DNA of 32,198 nucleotides from Acidobacteriaceae bacterium (GCA_903970405.1 CAJCIT010000106.1:1-32198); one strand, 5' to 3'; positions 6,783 through 16,164 are shown, numbered from the stretch's first letter. Made by a program: numbers and translations. The notes: a model not told the origin generated them from the sequence alone.

Positions 6783-8383
6783 CAGAGTCCGGTCTCCGTT
6801 CCGCAGATACTCACTTCCAGGCCCAGTTCCCGGAACATGGCGGCCTTCGCAGCTAAGGCCAGGTTCGCGGTCGCGGCATCCTGCCCGTAAGCTACCTGAA
6901 TGTGGTTGGCTTTGTGGCGCGCCATCATCTGTTCCCGGGAAATTCCATACGTCACCGCATGCATGATGGGCCATGGCGGGGTGGTGATTTGCCAGCGGCG
7001 CTCCGTCTCCTCGCGGGGCAGTTCCACGACCTTCGCGCGGCCCAGGTCAGCCTTGAGACGCCCGTCTTCAATGAAGATCCGGCTCCAGACAACCTCGCCC
7101 GGCTTGCTGATTCCCTTCAAACTGCCGCCGCCCAGCCGGAAGTACATCGGCGGTTGCCGCTCACTGACCGCACCCGCATAGCCGCCGATGAAATGCTCCG
7201 GCGGCGCCGCGCCCGAGATTTCAAATACCCAGACAAAATCCCCGTTGTAGGCTTCGCCATAACGCAAGTCGTGAAGAGTATTCTCTGGCGCAAGGCCGAG
7301 CTCTTTCCAAACACGGTATGTGATGAGGCCGTCCAGCCCCGCGCACTCATCCACCTCATTGAAGTGGGGCAGAGGCTCGCCCCCATACAGCAGCCTTCCG
7401 TCCGGCGAATGGACCGGCGGCCGGTCCGAATTATTCAACAGGCCTTCCGCCAGATCCGAGGCCGGCGCCAGATCCTTCAATCCCTGCTGGTATTGAATGC
7501 CGATGGCGGCGCAGCCGAAATCATCGGCAATGCGCATCGCCGCGATGTACATGCGGCACTGATCCAAAATCTGAGCATCGGTCAGGTCTGTCTCTTCATT
7601 TGCGCCAGTCTTGAATTGAAGCCCCTTCGCCTCCAGCCATTGACGGACAGACTGGGCCTCGGCATCCGTCACCAACCGCATCGCGGCATAGAGCGCCGAT
7701 TGACTGAGGCGCTCCTTATAGACGCCGGTGGGCATTAACAAATGATCGGGAATGATGGCATTGAACATGCCCATGCAGCCCTCATCGAAAATGCCCATGA
7801 TGGCCTTCTCATGCTGCAGTTTTCGCGCCAGACGGACGCCTACCTCTTCCGCGCGTGCCGGCATCTGAACGCCATTGAGCGGCCGCACATGAGACATGTC
7901 GTGAACAACGGGATGCCCCTTTAGCCATGCTTCGAGGCGAGACAAGAAGTAGGTATCGGTGAAATCGTCCGACCACAGGGTTGAATAAGGAACGCCCGCC
8001 TTGGTCAACGAACCGTTCAGGTTCAACATGCCCACCAGGCCCGGCCATTCGCCGCTCCAGTTGGCAACTGTCAGAATGGGACCCTTGTGGCTCACCAGGC
8101 CGTGCAACACGTGATGGCTATACTGCCAAACTGCCTCCACCACCATCAACGGGGCGGTGGCCGGGATGTCACGAAAAACCTGCATCCCACGCTTTTGCGA
8201 ATCGATGAAGCCGTGCTGCTTGATGGGGTCAAAGGCGTGCCCGCGGCGAATGGGAAATCCAAGTCTGTGAACTGCGCTCACCAAGGCGTCTTCCACCTTT
8301 GCCTGGGCTGCCCAACAACGCTGATTGGCGGAAAGGCGGAGATCCCCGTTAGCAATAAAGATTGCCGGTTCTGACATGTCCAT
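6782..8383 (-). CDS. L-fucose/L-arabinose isomerase-like protein
   Basis: The 533-residue protein resembles the fucose/arabinose isomerase superfamily: '[36 protein letters not shown]' in the N-terminal half, '[17 protein letters not shown]' in the middle and, further on, '[15 protein letters not shown]'. True FucI (about 590 aa) and AraA (about 500 aa) interconvert aldose and ketose using a Mn ion held by Glu, Asp and His; I could not map every ligand, so activity is unproven. The C-terminal end contains '[12 protein letters not shown]', similar to the substrate-contacting end of this superfamily. The start ATG at 8383 has an AGGA overlapping the upstream stop, 10 nt after the heparinase-like gene, so the genes are cotranscribed. 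Confidence 0.78.
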   Translation of the reverse strand: MDMSEPAIFIANGDLRLSANQRCWAAQAKVEDALVSAVHRLGFPIRRGHAFDPIKQHGFIDSQKRGMQVFRDIPATAPLMVVEAVWQYSHHVLHGLVSHKGPILTVANWSGEWPGLVGMLNLNGSLTKAGVPYSTLWSDDFTDTYFLSRLEAWLKGHPVVHDMSHVRPLNGVQMPARAEEVGVRLARKLQHEKAIMGIFDEGCMGMFNAIIPDHLLMPTGVYKERLSQSALYAAMRLVTDAEAQSVRQWLEAKGLQFKTGANEETDLTDAQILDQCRMYIAAMRIADDFGCAAIGIQYQQGLKDLAPASDLAEGLLNNSDRPPVHSPDGRLLYGGEPLPHFNEVDECAGLDGLITYRVWKELGLAPENTLHDLRYGEAYNGDFVWVFEISGAAPPEHFIGGYAGAVSERQPPMYFRLGGGSLKGISKPGEVVWSRIFIEDGRLKADLGRAKVVELPREETERRWQITTPPWPIMHAVTYGISREQMMARHKANHIQVAYGQDAATANLALAAKAAMFRELGLEVSICGTETGL

Positions 8384-8393
8384 GGTTATTGTC

Positions 8394-10166
8394 CTACACG
8401 CTCAGTTGCACCTCCAGCAGCAGCCGCTGCACCTTATTCGGAACGCGCGCCACCAGCTTGGCGGTGCCGGCGTTGGGTTCCTGGGGCGCGGGCGCCGTGG
8501 TTGAGACCATATCGAAACGCGCCTCTTCGGGCGATTCAATCGAAGCCGTGAGCGTCTTCCCATCTTGCCTGAGAACGGCCTGACGCCCCTGCAACTCCAC
8601 CTTCGCGCGGGTCACCATGCCCCACAGCACTTCCACCGGACGCTTCGCATCCACCGAATCGATGATGCGAAGCGACTTGCCCTCGAGTAACGACAATTGC
8701 CTCCGCCAGGAATGGAGCCGGTCTCCGTAGGCCCTGGTTAGTTCAATCTCCATCGCGCTCCCGGAAAGATGCAACGCCGCCTTGGCGTCCAGCGACTGAT
8801 TCTCCTGATCCAGCAGCAGCGTGTTATGCGCTTCCGTTCGCGTGCGATAGTAACTGTAACGCAGCTTGCCGAAATAGTCAGGCAAGTTATAGTCATCGGG
8901 ACCCAGGTCACAAGCCCAGCGAACCCCCAGCGCATCGAACACAAACGACCCCAGATCCAGGTGTCCATGGTTGGCCCTGTTGTCTCCGCCCTTGGCGCCG
9001 ACGTAAAGGGCATTGGCGTCGCTCCACGAAGTCCTGAGGAAACCGGCATTCACGCCGCGAAACTGAGCCCCTAATGGGAAATGAAGTTCGTCCGGCGTTT
9101 TCACTTTCGCCGGAAACCAGATGAGATCCAGCGGCGAAGCTGCGCCCTTGTTCGACGCCAGATCCAACTCCTGCCAGCCATAAGCAGGCTGTTCAAAACG
9201 CGTCGCCAGCCAACTCATGGCGGGCTCGGGCAGAGCCCTTTCCGCCGCGTCCGCAAAGTTGAAAAGCAGGCCCAATGGACCGAGACAGTGAAGGCGGAAA
9301 TCGCCGGCGCGATTGAATCCAGCGGAGTTCGACAATTCGTAGTCGCGATGAAATGTGGTGTCAAGGCCAGCTAGAAACGCTACCACATACTCAGTGGCAT
9401 AACTCCAATAGCCCGGGCCCTCAATCCACCCGCCATCGGGAGCGTACTGCTCCATCGCTGGGAGAAGCGACTCTATTGATGAATTGAGGATCGCATTCGC
9501 TTGATCCTTGAAAACGTCGCCGGCCGCCAAAGCCCCTAAACCAAGACCGCTGTTACAAACCTGGTTCCAATTCGTGTTCGGGGCCGTCCAGAAGGCCTTC
9601 TCAGAATAGGCCTTCAGCCCCGGATTCAATCCCTTTTCGAGAATAGCCTTGGCGAACCGGTCCCGGTCCGCCTGTGGCAGATCTCGATACAGCCAGTCGT
9701 ACCCGATCGCGAACGCGTGCGTCATCTCAGGGGTGTCGAGGAAGTGAGGCGGGTGCCAGTCCGGAAATGCCGCCGCCGCGTTCATTTCCTTCACCGCCCG
9801 GTCGAAATACTCGCGCTTGCGGTCGAGCCTCCACAGGAAACTGAGTAGGCTCACCCGCTTGAGACACGTGCGGCTCTGTTCCAGCAGGCGCGGCCCGATG
9901 AGCTTATACTCCACTGGCGGCTCGCCCCGCAGCTTGCCGGCCGACTCCACCAGATCTTCGTGCAATGCCCGCGCGGCCGCGCTGCGCTTGATCGACAGCC
10001 GGATCTGCTCCAGCCTTTCGTCGGTGCAAATCAGCCGCGGATGCGGCTTTAGAGTCGCGCCCAATAATGGATCGAACTTCTCGCCGGCGTATGCCTTGTG
10101 CGCAGCCGCCAAGGCCGCGGCCAGCGGCGACGCAGCAACGCAGCGGGCGAAGTTCCGGCGGTTCAT
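8394..10166 (-). CDS. Heparinase II/III-family protein, probably exported by Tat
   Basis: The 590-residue protein starts with a twin-arginine-like signal (R3-R4 in 'MNRRNFARC', then a hydrophobic alanine-rich stretch and a likely cleavage site after AYA at residue 27). An alpha-helical toroid follows ('[15 protein letters not shown]', '[18 protein letters not shown]', '[13 protein letters not shown]'), then the heparinase II/III-like beta domain, with '[19 protein letters not shown]' near residue 400 and 'EAHNTLLLD'. Known relatives are polysaccharide lyases acting on heparin, alginate or other uronate polymers in the periplasm; the substrate is not predictable. It is the first gene of the four-gene operon running down to thrB and is divergent from the phosphatase gene, with 70 nt between the starts. 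Confidence 0.88.
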   Translation of the reverse strand: MNRRNFARCVAASPLAAALAAAHKAYAGEKFDPLLGATLKPHPRLICTDERLEQIRLSIKRSAAARALHEDLVESAGKLRGEPPVEYKLIGPRLLEQSRTCLKRVSLLSFLWRLDRKREYFDRAVKEMNAAAAFPDWHPPHFLDTPEMTHAFAIGYDWLYRDLPQADRDRFAKAILEKGLNPGLKAYSEKAFWTAPNTNWNQVCNSGLGLGALAAGDVFKDQANAILNSSIESLLPAMEQYAPDGGWIEGPGYWSYATEYVVAFLAGLDTTFHRDYELSNSAGFNRAGDFRLHCLGPLGLLFNFADAAERALPEPAMSWLATRFEQPAYGWQELDLASNKGAASPLDLIWFPAKVKTPDELHFPLGAQFRGVNAGFLRTSWSDANALYVGAKGGDNRANHGHLDLGSFVFDALGVRWACDLGPDDYNLPDYFGKLRYSYYRTRTEAHNTLLLDQENQSLDAKAALHLSGSAMEIELTRAYGDRLHSWRRQLSLLEGKSLRIIDSVDAKRPVEVLWGMVTRAKVELQGRQAVLRQDGKTLTASIESPEEARFDMVSTTAPAPQEPNAGTAKLVARVPNKVQRLLLEVQLSV

Positions 10167-10236
10167 GAATGCCTCTCAGCGAGAAGGGGTGAAAAATCGT
10201 TCAAGGACGCCTCACCTTTGTTACCCTGATTCCGTC
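10167..10236. promoter_or_regulatory. Divergent intergenic region (heparinase operon / phosphatase)
   Basis: Only 70 nt separate two divergent start codons, so promoters for both the minus-strand sugar operon and the plus-strand phosphatase should lie here or reach into the genes. I could not identify a convincing -35/-10 pair on either strand, so the call rests on gene arrangement alone. Confidence 0.4.
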
Positions 10237-11880
10237 ATGCGCTCATTTGCATTTCGTTCCGCCGCTATAGTCTTTGGCGAGCTTTCGTGCTTCGTCCTGT
10301 TTAACAGTATTGCAGCGGGTCAGACGGAACAGCCAAGGCCGGCGGAAAGGCCCAAGCTGATTGTGGGCATCGTGGTGGATCAGTTTCGCTATGACTACCT
10401 GACTCGCTTCCGGGCCAAGTACCACGGCGGTCTGGACCGGATGCTCTCCAAAGGGGCCGTCTTCACCAACGCCTATTATCAGCAGGCGCCCACCGTCACC
10501 GCTGTTGGCCACAGCATTTTCATGTCGGGGGCGATGCCATCGGTGAGCGGCATCGTGGGTAACTCCTGGTACGACCGCGAAGAGGGGACGGTTGTCACCA
10601 GCGTTTGCGATTGGGATGAAAAGACGGTGGGCGGCGCACAGGCCGCAAAGAGCGCCAGGTGCACCGATTCCGACCCGGCCTCCGCGCGGCGCCTTCTGGT
10701 GACGACGCTTGGCGACGAGCTCAAGAACGCCTCCAAGGAATCGAAGGTGATCGGTGTCTCCATCAAGGCCCGCGGCGCCATCATGCCATCTGGTCACCGC
10801 GCCGACGGCGCTTATTGGTTCGATGACGTCACGGGAAACTTCGTCTCCAGCACCTACTTCATGAAGCAACTTCCGGCCTGGGCGCTTGTCTTCAATGACC
10901 GGAAGCTACCCGCCCAATACGTAGAGCGTAAGTGGGATGGCTTTCCCATGTGGAATTTCAAGACCGGCCCTAACAGCGCCGCGCCCTACGCCAAACTTCC
11001 GGCGAGTCCCTGGGGCAATGAACTCATTGAGGAATTTGCGGAACAAGCCATTGAGGGCGAGAAGTTAGGCCAGCGCGGCGCAACCGACTTACTGACAGTC
11101 TCTTTCTCTTCGAACGACTATGTGGGCCATGCCGTGGGGCCGGATGCGCCCGAGGTGGAAGACATGTCCGTCCGGACGGATCAATTACTCGAAAGGCTGT
11201 TTAAGCTGATCGAGGAACGGGTAGGATTAGGCAACGCCGTCATTGTGCTCACTGCCGACCACGGCGTAGCGCCGGTGCCTGACACGGAGCCCGGTATCCG
11301 TTCCCAACGCCGCATGCCAGGCGAATATCTGCTGGCCGACGCCGAAGACCAGGTCCGCACCGCACTGATCAAGCGATTTGGGGCGCGCAAGACGGACTGG
11401 CTGATTCCAGGCGCCGGTGAAACAACCCTCTACTTTAACCGCGCCACTGTGGACGAGTACCGCGCCCCGGACGGCAAGCGAATCGACCGCGCTGAACTGT
11501 TCCGGGTGGCGAAGGAAGCGCTGATCGGAACCCCGCAGTTACACATCGCGCGCGTCTATGCTTACGATGAACTTGAAACAGGCGTTACGGGCGATTTTGT
11601 AGCCCAGGCGATGACCTACGGCTTTCATCCCCGGCGGAGCGGCGACCTCCAGATCGTTTACGATCCGTTCTTCGTTCCCGGAACCAGCGGCACCACTCAT
11701 TTTTCGCCCTGGGGTTATGACCGTCATGTGCCGGTTCTCTTTTATGGAATGGGTATCAAGCCCGGACGCTATAACCAGACCATCGCCGTGAATGACATCG
11801 CGCAGACGCTGGCGACTCTGCTCGACATCGAGCCCCCCTCCGGGTCCTCGGGTCATGTGTTGACTATGATGCTGCAGTAA
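10237..11880 (+). CDS. PafA-type alkaline phosphatase family protein, secreted
   Basis: The 547-residue protein has an N-terminal hydrophobic signal (residues 1-28, ending IAAGQ). The alkaline phosphatase superfamily metal site starts at D49 in 'LIVGIVVDQFRYDY'. The probable nucleophile is T88 in 'APTVTAVGHSIFMSG', with N109 in 'GIVGNSWYD' at the same 21-residue spacing as T79/N100 of PafA. K177 and R179 in 'SIKARGAIMPSGH' match the PafA K162/R164 pair that marks phosphomonoesterase activity. Metal residues 'LTADHGV' and a late histidine in 'GTSGTTHFSP' complete the set. It should release phosphate from organic monoesters outside the cytoplasm. The start ATG at 10237 directly precedes the signal peptide; an upstream in-frame start at 9817 would lie inside the divergent gene and is rejected. 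Its stop lies 3 nt from the end of the convergent nucleoside permease gene. Confidence 0.9.
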   Translation: MRSFAFRSAAIVFGELSCFVLFNSIAAGQTEQPRPAERPKLIVGIVVDQFRYDYLTRFRAKYHGGLDRMLSKGAVFTNAYYQQAPTVTAVGHSIFMSGAMPSVSGIVGNSWYDREEGTVVTSVCDWDEKTVGGAQAAKSARCTDSDPASARRLLVTTLGDELKNASKESKVIGVSIKARGAIMPSGHRADGAYWFDDVTGNFVSSTYFMKQLPAWALVFNDRKLPAQYVERKWDGFPMWNFKTGPNSAAPYAKLPASPWGNELIEEFAEQAIEGEKLGQRGATDLLTVSFSSNDYVGHAVGPDAPEVEDMSVRTDQLLERLFKLIEERVGLGNAVIVLTADHGVAPVPDTEPGIRSQRRMPGEYLLADAEDQVRTALIKRFGARKTDWLIPGAGETTLYFNRATVDEYRAPDGKRIDRAELFRVAKEALIGTPQLHIARVYAYDELETGVTGDFVAQAMTYGFHPRRSGDLQIVYDPFFVPGTSGTTHFSPWGYDRHVPVLFYGMGIKPGRYNQTIAVNDIAQTLATLLDIEPPSGSSGHVLTMMLQ

Positions 11881-11883
11881 GGT

Positions 11884-12927
11884 CTACCACGATTGATCGC
11901 GATACCTGTCCCAATCGGCAAGCAGCGCCCGCACTACCTTGTCGCCTACTGAGAATGCGGCTTCAAGCGCAGGCCGGTAGGCCGAATAGATGCCCTCGGT
12001 CATGCTCTTCAGGCTCTCCGCCGCTGTCGAGCCAGGCGCTTGCCGGTCATAGTTACTCACGGTGCGCAGCACCAGCACGCGTTGCAAATCCACCTTTCCC
12101 CACCGGCTCAGAAAAGTCAGCGACTGAAGCGTACCGGAATCCTCCATCGCCGAAATCATGTAATTGCCCTGGGCATTGGTGAAGTAACGCGTCCACTGGT
12201 TGGCCCATTCGTCCATCCGGGCGCCGTGCCAGAAAGTGCTGGCGGAGATGGTGTCGCCGCGAGCCACAAACGGCGGCCGAAGCGCATTCGGGAAACCCGC
12301 AAAACGCGCCCGTGACTTCTGAATGGTTTCGTTGTCAGCTAACGGCGTGTCCTTGGTGAGATCGAAGGCCCATGACACCAATTGTGGATTCAGCGTGTAA
12401 ATCTCGCCTTCGAGCTCGCGGCGGACCGGCTGCTCATAGGGTGTTGCCTTGCGAAGCGGCACATAGCCGGTGGGCCAATCCGGCGGAGTCTCGCGGGCGT
12501 CTAACTCATACGCCAGGTCGCCATCGATGACGTGGTCCACCCAGACTGCCGAACCCAGAGACACATCCGCCGGGTCGCCTCCGCCAATTCCGGCTACGAG
12601 CCAATAAGCCTTTGACAGATCGAATCTTGGATCTGTTCCGAGCGCCATCACAGAGGCGGCGGCCTTCGCGGTACCGACGCCAGTCAGCAGTCCCAATACG
12701 CCGTTGTTGTTCATCCGAACGTGGTGGTAGCCGGCACTGGGAAAGACTCTGTCCAAATGTTCACGCTCCACCCAAAACTGGTATTCGCCTGGAATATCGC
12801 CGGTATCCTCGCCCCGCTCGAACATAGCCACTACCACCACCTTCACCTCAATGGGTTTTGGAGTAGCCGGTTGCCCGAACAACGAGGCGCAAACACAGAG
12901 CAGCAGCCCCAGCAGGCGGCTATTCAT
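11884..12927 (-). CDS. Purine nucleoside permease-family protein (NUP, PF06516-type)
   Basis: The 347-residue protein begins with a signal peptide (MNSRLLGLLLCVCASLFGQ). The body carries NUP-family segments: 'VVVVAMFERGEDTGDIPGE', 'LTGVGTAKAAASVMALG', 'YWLVAGIGGGDPADVSLGSAVWVD', 'FVARGDTISASTFWHG' and 'NYMISAMEDSGTLQSL'. Despite the name given to the yeast homologue, the fold is that of nucleoside phosphorylases, and many bacterial members carry a signal peptide. So it may bind or cleave purine nucleosides in the periplasm. The start ATG at 12927 overlaps the adenosine deaminase stop by 8 nt; the longer in-frame start at 12963 lacks a signal at its very N-terminus and is less likely. The tight overlap supports a joint purine-nucleoside role. 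Confidence 0.85.
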   Translation of the reverse strand: MNSRLLGLLLCVCASLFGQPATPKPIEVKVVVVAMFERGEDTGDIPGEYQFWVEREHLDRVFPSAGYHHVRMNNNGVLGLLTGVGTAKAAASVMALGTDPRFDLSKAYWLVAGIGGGDPADVSLGSAVWVDHVIDGDLAYELDARETPPDWPTGYVPLRKATPYEQPVRRELEGEIYTLNPQLVSWAFDLTKDTPLADNETIQKSRARFAGFPNALRPPFVARGDTISASTFWHGARMDEWANQWTRYFTNAQGNYMISAMEDSGTLQSLTFLSRWGKVDLQRVLVLRTVSNYDRQAPGSTAAESLKSMTEGIYSAYRPALEAAFSVGDKVVRALLADWDRYRDQSW

Positions 12928-14341
12928 GGAAGCCCCACCTCTGGCCGGCATACTGAGAAACAAGCGGCTTCACCCCCTTCAGCGCTCCGCGCCAATCGCC
13001 GGCGAAGCGTCCTTCAAAAGCGTGAACCTGCCGATCGTAGTCGCCCAGCATCGCGGCCTTGAGCGAATCCTCCGCGAAAGAATGCGTCAGGCTATTGCGG
13101 CCGAGATCCACAACCTCTTTCCAACTCAAATTGAAGGTAGTCACCGCCGTGTAGTATTCGTCGGTCATGTTCGATCCCCAGGCGCCACGGTCGTCCGTGT
13201 TCAGGCACACCGGAATGCCCGTCCGCAAATACTCCGGGAACGGATGCTTCGACGTGTCCGGCACATACTCCAGCACGCGGTTCGAAATGAGATTGATTTC
13301 CACCAGATACACGTTGTTGCGCATCAGCAGCATAGTATCCGGATCGCTAATCAGATTCACGCCATGGCCGATTCGCGACGCCCCCAGCAGCAGCGTGTCA
13401 TGAACCTCATGTCCCGGACTGTCCTTTTCGCCGGCGTGAATAGAAAGCGGAATGTCGCTGTAAGTCCGCCGCATCCTGCGATAGGTGTCAAGAAACCGCA
13501 ACGCGTAGCCCTTTGAGTTGTCTTCAATGCCCGCCATGTTGATGCCAACCCATCTGTCCCGATGTGCCGCCACCCAGGCGTAAGCTCGCTCAATCTCCTG
13601 CTCGGCATTCGGCAGAAACCGGATCACCACATCCTGAAATCGAATCTCAACGCCGCTCGCGGCCGCGTCGGCTTCGTGCAGGCGTTGTTCAATGATCCGG
13701 TTCGCATCCTCGGGGTCCATCGGCCGGCCGTCGGCATGGAGGAATCCGGCTGGAATCGATTGCGATTCGATGTACCGCACGCCCTCCGCGCCGAAAAGCT
13801 TCATGTTCTCCACGATGACGTCGGCCGCGAGGTATGGATCGTGATTCAAGTCTCCGAATCGCAGGACGATCTCATCGAAGAACTCCTTGCGCCCTTCGCC
13901 GGGCCGGTCGAGAACCAGCGACGAAAGCCACGCCGCCTTCATCTCCGGCGATAGCTTCTCGAGCGCCTCGAACTCGCCCTGCTGGCAAGTTGAAAGCTTC
14001 GCGAACGTGGCCCGCTGAACAGTGTAAAACCGGGGCCGTGCATCGCTATCGCCCGAGCAGTTGCCAAGCTTCGTCATGGTGTAGAACGAATTCCGGGCCA
14101 GCGTCTTCGGCGAAGTAGCGGCCGCGTACCAGGTGGCGCCGTATGCCGAGAGGCCGTTGTGATGGTGGAGGTCGCCGCCTTTCGGCAAGGCGAACAGAAA
14201 CGCGTACAGCTCAGCGGGTGAAGCGCTCCGCTTGATCTCATCGAATCGCGCCCCGAAATCTGCCCCCGGCGCCGGACAGGCCAGAGCCGCCGCGACGATC
14301 AGGCTCGCAAACGCATGACAACCAATGTGAGCTTTCTGCAT
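12920..14341 (-). CDS. Secreted adenosine deaminase-family protein (ADGF-like)
   Basis: The 473-residue protein has a signal peptide (residues 1 to about 25, ending 'ACPAPGA') and the amidohydrolase-fold zinc ligands H59 and H61 in 'LPKGGDLHHHNGLSAYG', the 'SIHAGE' motif, 'RIGHGVNLI', and the terminal 'CLNTDDRGAWGSNMTDEY'. It should convert adenosine to inosine. The 'KGGDLHxH' opening and the signal peptide resemble secreted ADGF-type deaminases more than the cytoplasmic Add enzyme. The start was set at the ATG at 14341 since the signal peptide begins there; the in-frame extension to 14551 consists of repeat-derived sequence (contains DGRGSE-type peptide from intergenic repeats). The NUP gene overlaps its end, so the two form an operon. 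Confidence 0.92.
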   Translation of the reverse strand: MQKAHIGCHAFASLIVAAALACPAPGADFGARFDEIKRSASPAELYAFLFALPKGGDLHHHNGLSAYGATWYAAATSPKTLARNSFYTMTKLGNCSGDSDARPRFYTVQRATFAKLSTCQQGEFEALEKLSPEMKAAWLSSLVLDRPGEGRKEFFDEIVLRFGDLNHDPYLAADVIVENMKLFGAEGVRYIESQSIPAGFLHADGRPMDPEDANRIIEQRLHEADAAASGVEIRFQDVVIRFLPNAEQEIERAYAWVAAHRDRWVGINMAGIEDNSKGYALRFLDTYRRMRRTYSDIPLSIHAGEKDSPGHEVHDTLLLGASRIGHGVNLISDPDTMLLMRNNVYLVEINLISNRVLEYVPDTSKHPFPEYLRTGIPVCLNTDDRGAWGSNMTDEYYTAVTTFNLSWKEVVDLGRNSLTHSFAEDSLKAAMLGDYDRQVHAFEGRFAGDWRGALKGVKPLVSQYAGQRWGFHE

Positions 14342-14372
14342 GACTCGACTATCTTCGCAAGTCAGTTCTTCA

Positions 14373-14394
14373 GAGCCGTGAGCGTCAGGGAGCC
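14373..14394 (+). repeat. Dispersed repeat, copy A
   Basis: The sequence reads GAGCCGTGAGCGTCAGGGAG plus CC. It differs from copy B by two substitutions in the first twenty bases. Confidence 0.7.
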
Positions 14395-14435
14395 TTGAAA
14401 AGAAGCGGCGCCTGACTGAAGCGTCGGCGCCTTCC

Positions 14436-14458
14436 GAGCCGCGACCGTCAGGGAGCGG
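14436..14458 (+). repeat. Dispersed repeat, copy B
   Basis: The sequence reads GAGCCGCGACCGTCAGGGAG followed by CGG. The same word in reverse complement makes copy C. Translated on the minus strand it gives the peptide 'PLPDGRGSE' that contaminates over-extended reading frames in this kind of genome. Confidence 0.75.
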
Positions 14459-14602
14459 CCGGTTGGCAGGACTGGAACAACACAGCGGTCGTTCCCTGAG
14501 GGACCGCGAAGAATCTGCGCCGAGCGAACAGTTGCGGCCACGCTTGCTCAAGCGCGCGGTTCAGAAGAGGGAGTCGGGCGATCCGTCGGGACCGACAACG
14601 GT

Positions 14603-14624
14603 CGCTCCTTGACGGTCGCGGCTC
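14603..14624 (-). repeat. Dispersed repeat, copy C (inverted relative to A and B)
   Basis: The reverse complement reads GAGCCGCGACCGTCAAGGAG plus CG, one base different from copy B over twenty bases. Copies B and C therefore form an inverted repeat about 145 nt apart. Confidence 0.75.
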
Positions 14625-14799
14625 GGAAGGGCGCGCTTGTGTCAGTTTGTCTCCAGGATTATCCACAGCTTTTCAGGGAGCGACCGCGGTTTCTGGTCCC
14701 GACTTTCAGTCCAGGCAGTGCCAATGCTGCCGATTGCCAATCGGCCGCCGTCTGCCAGCCCGCCCCACAACTCTCAATTCTCATGTCTATGAAAGAATA

Positions 14800-16158
14800 A
14801 TGAGAAGGCAGCCGCCGGGCGACATTCTTCGCCCTACATCTCCCTTCATAACTTCAGCCCAACCAGTGTCACCGTTTCTACAACTTCTCCGCCAAAACCG
14901 GAACTACCGCTATATGTGGAGCGGCCAGGTGGTCAGCGAAGTGGGCGATCACTTCAATAACGTCGCAATCTTGAGCCTGGCCATTCACGCGACGCAACGT
15001 GGCGACGTGATCGCCGGCATCATGCTCTCACGCGCTATCCCGGCAGTGATGGTGGGCCCTTTCGCCGGCGTGATGTTGGACCGGTTCGACCGGCGGCGCA
15101 TCATGATTGCCAGTGACCTGGTTCGTTCGGTGGTGGCGCTCGCTTTCATCCTCGCGATTTTCTACAGCCAGGATTGGCTACTTTATCTGCTGAGCGCTCT
15201 TCTTATGGCCGCGTCGCCGTTCTTCAGCGCGGGCCGCTCCGCCATTCTTCCCGCCATCGCCACCAAGGAAGAGTTGCATACCGCTAACTCGCTTACTCAG
15301 ACCACGGGCTGGCTGACTCTGGCCGCGGGCGCTTTTTTCGGCGGCAGCATTGTCGCCGCATTCGGCTATCAGGTCGCCTTCATTTTCAACTCGCTCTCAT
15401 TCGTGGTCTCCGCGTTCTGCATCTGGAACCTTGCCGCTCCCGCAGGCCACTTCCGTCCGAAACATACCAGCCTTGATGAAACGAAGGTGGTCCGTCCGTG
15501 GCTCGAATACAGAGAGGGCCTTCGCTACATGTGGGCATCGCCTCTCATTCTTGGTATCGCGTTAATCTCCGTGGGATGGGCCAGCGGCGGCGGCGCGGCG
15601 CAGGTGCTCTTCACCCTTTTCAGTGAGAAGGTTTTCAACCGCGGCGCGTTCGGGCTGGGCCAGTTGTGGGGCATCGCAGGCGTGGGGCTCCTTATAGGCG
15701 GCATCGCCGGCAACCGCCTCGGCCTCATCCTTCGCTTTGAGAATTACAAGCGCACTGTCTTCTTCTGCTACCTGATCCACGGCGGCGCCTACATCATCTT
15801 CAGCCAGATGACCAACTGGTACCTCGCGTTGGCCTTTATGTGTCTATCGCGCGCCTCGGTGGCCATCAGTTCGGTTCTCAACTGGTCCACCATCCTGAAG
15901 CACGTGGAAGACCGGTTTCGCGGCCGCGTGTTCGCGACCATCGAGACCATGAATTGGTCCACCATGATGCTCTCCATGCTGGCGGCCGGTTTGGCTTCCC
16001 GCAGTGTGCCCATTCGCACTATCGGCGTTGTCTCCGGCCTTCTGAGTTCGTCAACGGCGATCTTCTGGGGCTGGGCGAACTGGGCCGGCAAACTTCCGGA
16101 ACCGCAGCTTGTCGAAGAGGACGATTCGGTGGAGATTCACGGCGACCCCACCCAATAG
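14800..16158 (+). CDS. MFS transporter, DHA3/EntS-like
   Basis: The 452-residue protein has about 12 hydrophobic membrane segments. The N-terminal 'LRQNRNYRYMWSGQVVSEVGDHFNNVAIL' is the typical opening of the MFS_3/DHA3 group (enterobactin exporter EntS and macrolide efflux relatives). The intracellular loop between TM2 and TM3, 'GVMLDRFDRRRIMIASDLVRS', matches the conserved MFS motif A. The likely role is drug-proton or metabolite efflux at the inner membrane; the substrate is unknown. I chose the ATG at 14800; an in-frame start at 14647 would be made from repeat sequence. The gene ends 6 nt before the end of the convergent aquaporin gene. Confidence 0.9.
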   Translation: MRRQPPGDILRPTSPFITSAQPVSPFLQLLRQNRNYRYMWSGQVVSEVGDHFNNVAILSLAIHATQRGDVIAGIMLSRAIPAVMVGPFAGVMLDRFDRRRIMIASDLVRSVVALAFILAIFYSQDWLLYLLSALLMAASPFFSAGRSAILPAIATKEELHTANSLTQTTGWLTLAAGAFFGGSIVAAFGYQVAFIFNSLSFVVSAFCIWNLAAPAGHFRPKHTSLDETKVVRPWLEYREGLRYMWASPLILGIALISVGWASGGGAAQVLFTLFSEKVFNRGAFGLGQLWGIAGVGLLIGGIAGNRLGLILRFENYKRTVFFCYLIHGGAYIIFSQMTNWYLALAFMCLSRASVAISSVLNWSTILKHVEDRFRGRVFATIETMNWSTMMLSMLAAGLASRSVPIRTIGVVSGLLSSSTAIFWGWANWAGKLPEPQLVEEDDSVEIHGDPTQ

Positions 16159-16164
16159 CCGCCG

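Larger units (their letters stand above)
14342..14799. other. Intergenic region with dispersed repeat copies
   Basis: The 458 nt lie between the divergent adenosine deaminase and MFS genes. I see no credible gene here. The region holds three copies of a repeat on the theme GAGCCGCGACCGTCAGGGAG (listed separately) and looser related pieces, such as the GGGACC/GGTCCC words around 14500, 14590 and 14695. Promoters for both flanking genes must be here but none could be picked confidently. Confidence 0.6.

Noticed and set aside
6902-7738. Plus-strand 278-residue frame opposite the isomerase-like gene
   Set aside because: A mirror frame caused by codon bias; the minus-strand protein has family motifs and operon context.
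14342-14551. N-terminal extension of the adenosine deaminase
   Set aside because: It reads through the dispersed repeats (DGRGSE-type peptide) and would bury the signal peptide.
14647-14799. N-terminal extension of the MFS transporter
   Set aside because: The extra residues derive from intergenic repeat sequence; the conserved N-terminus begins after 14800.
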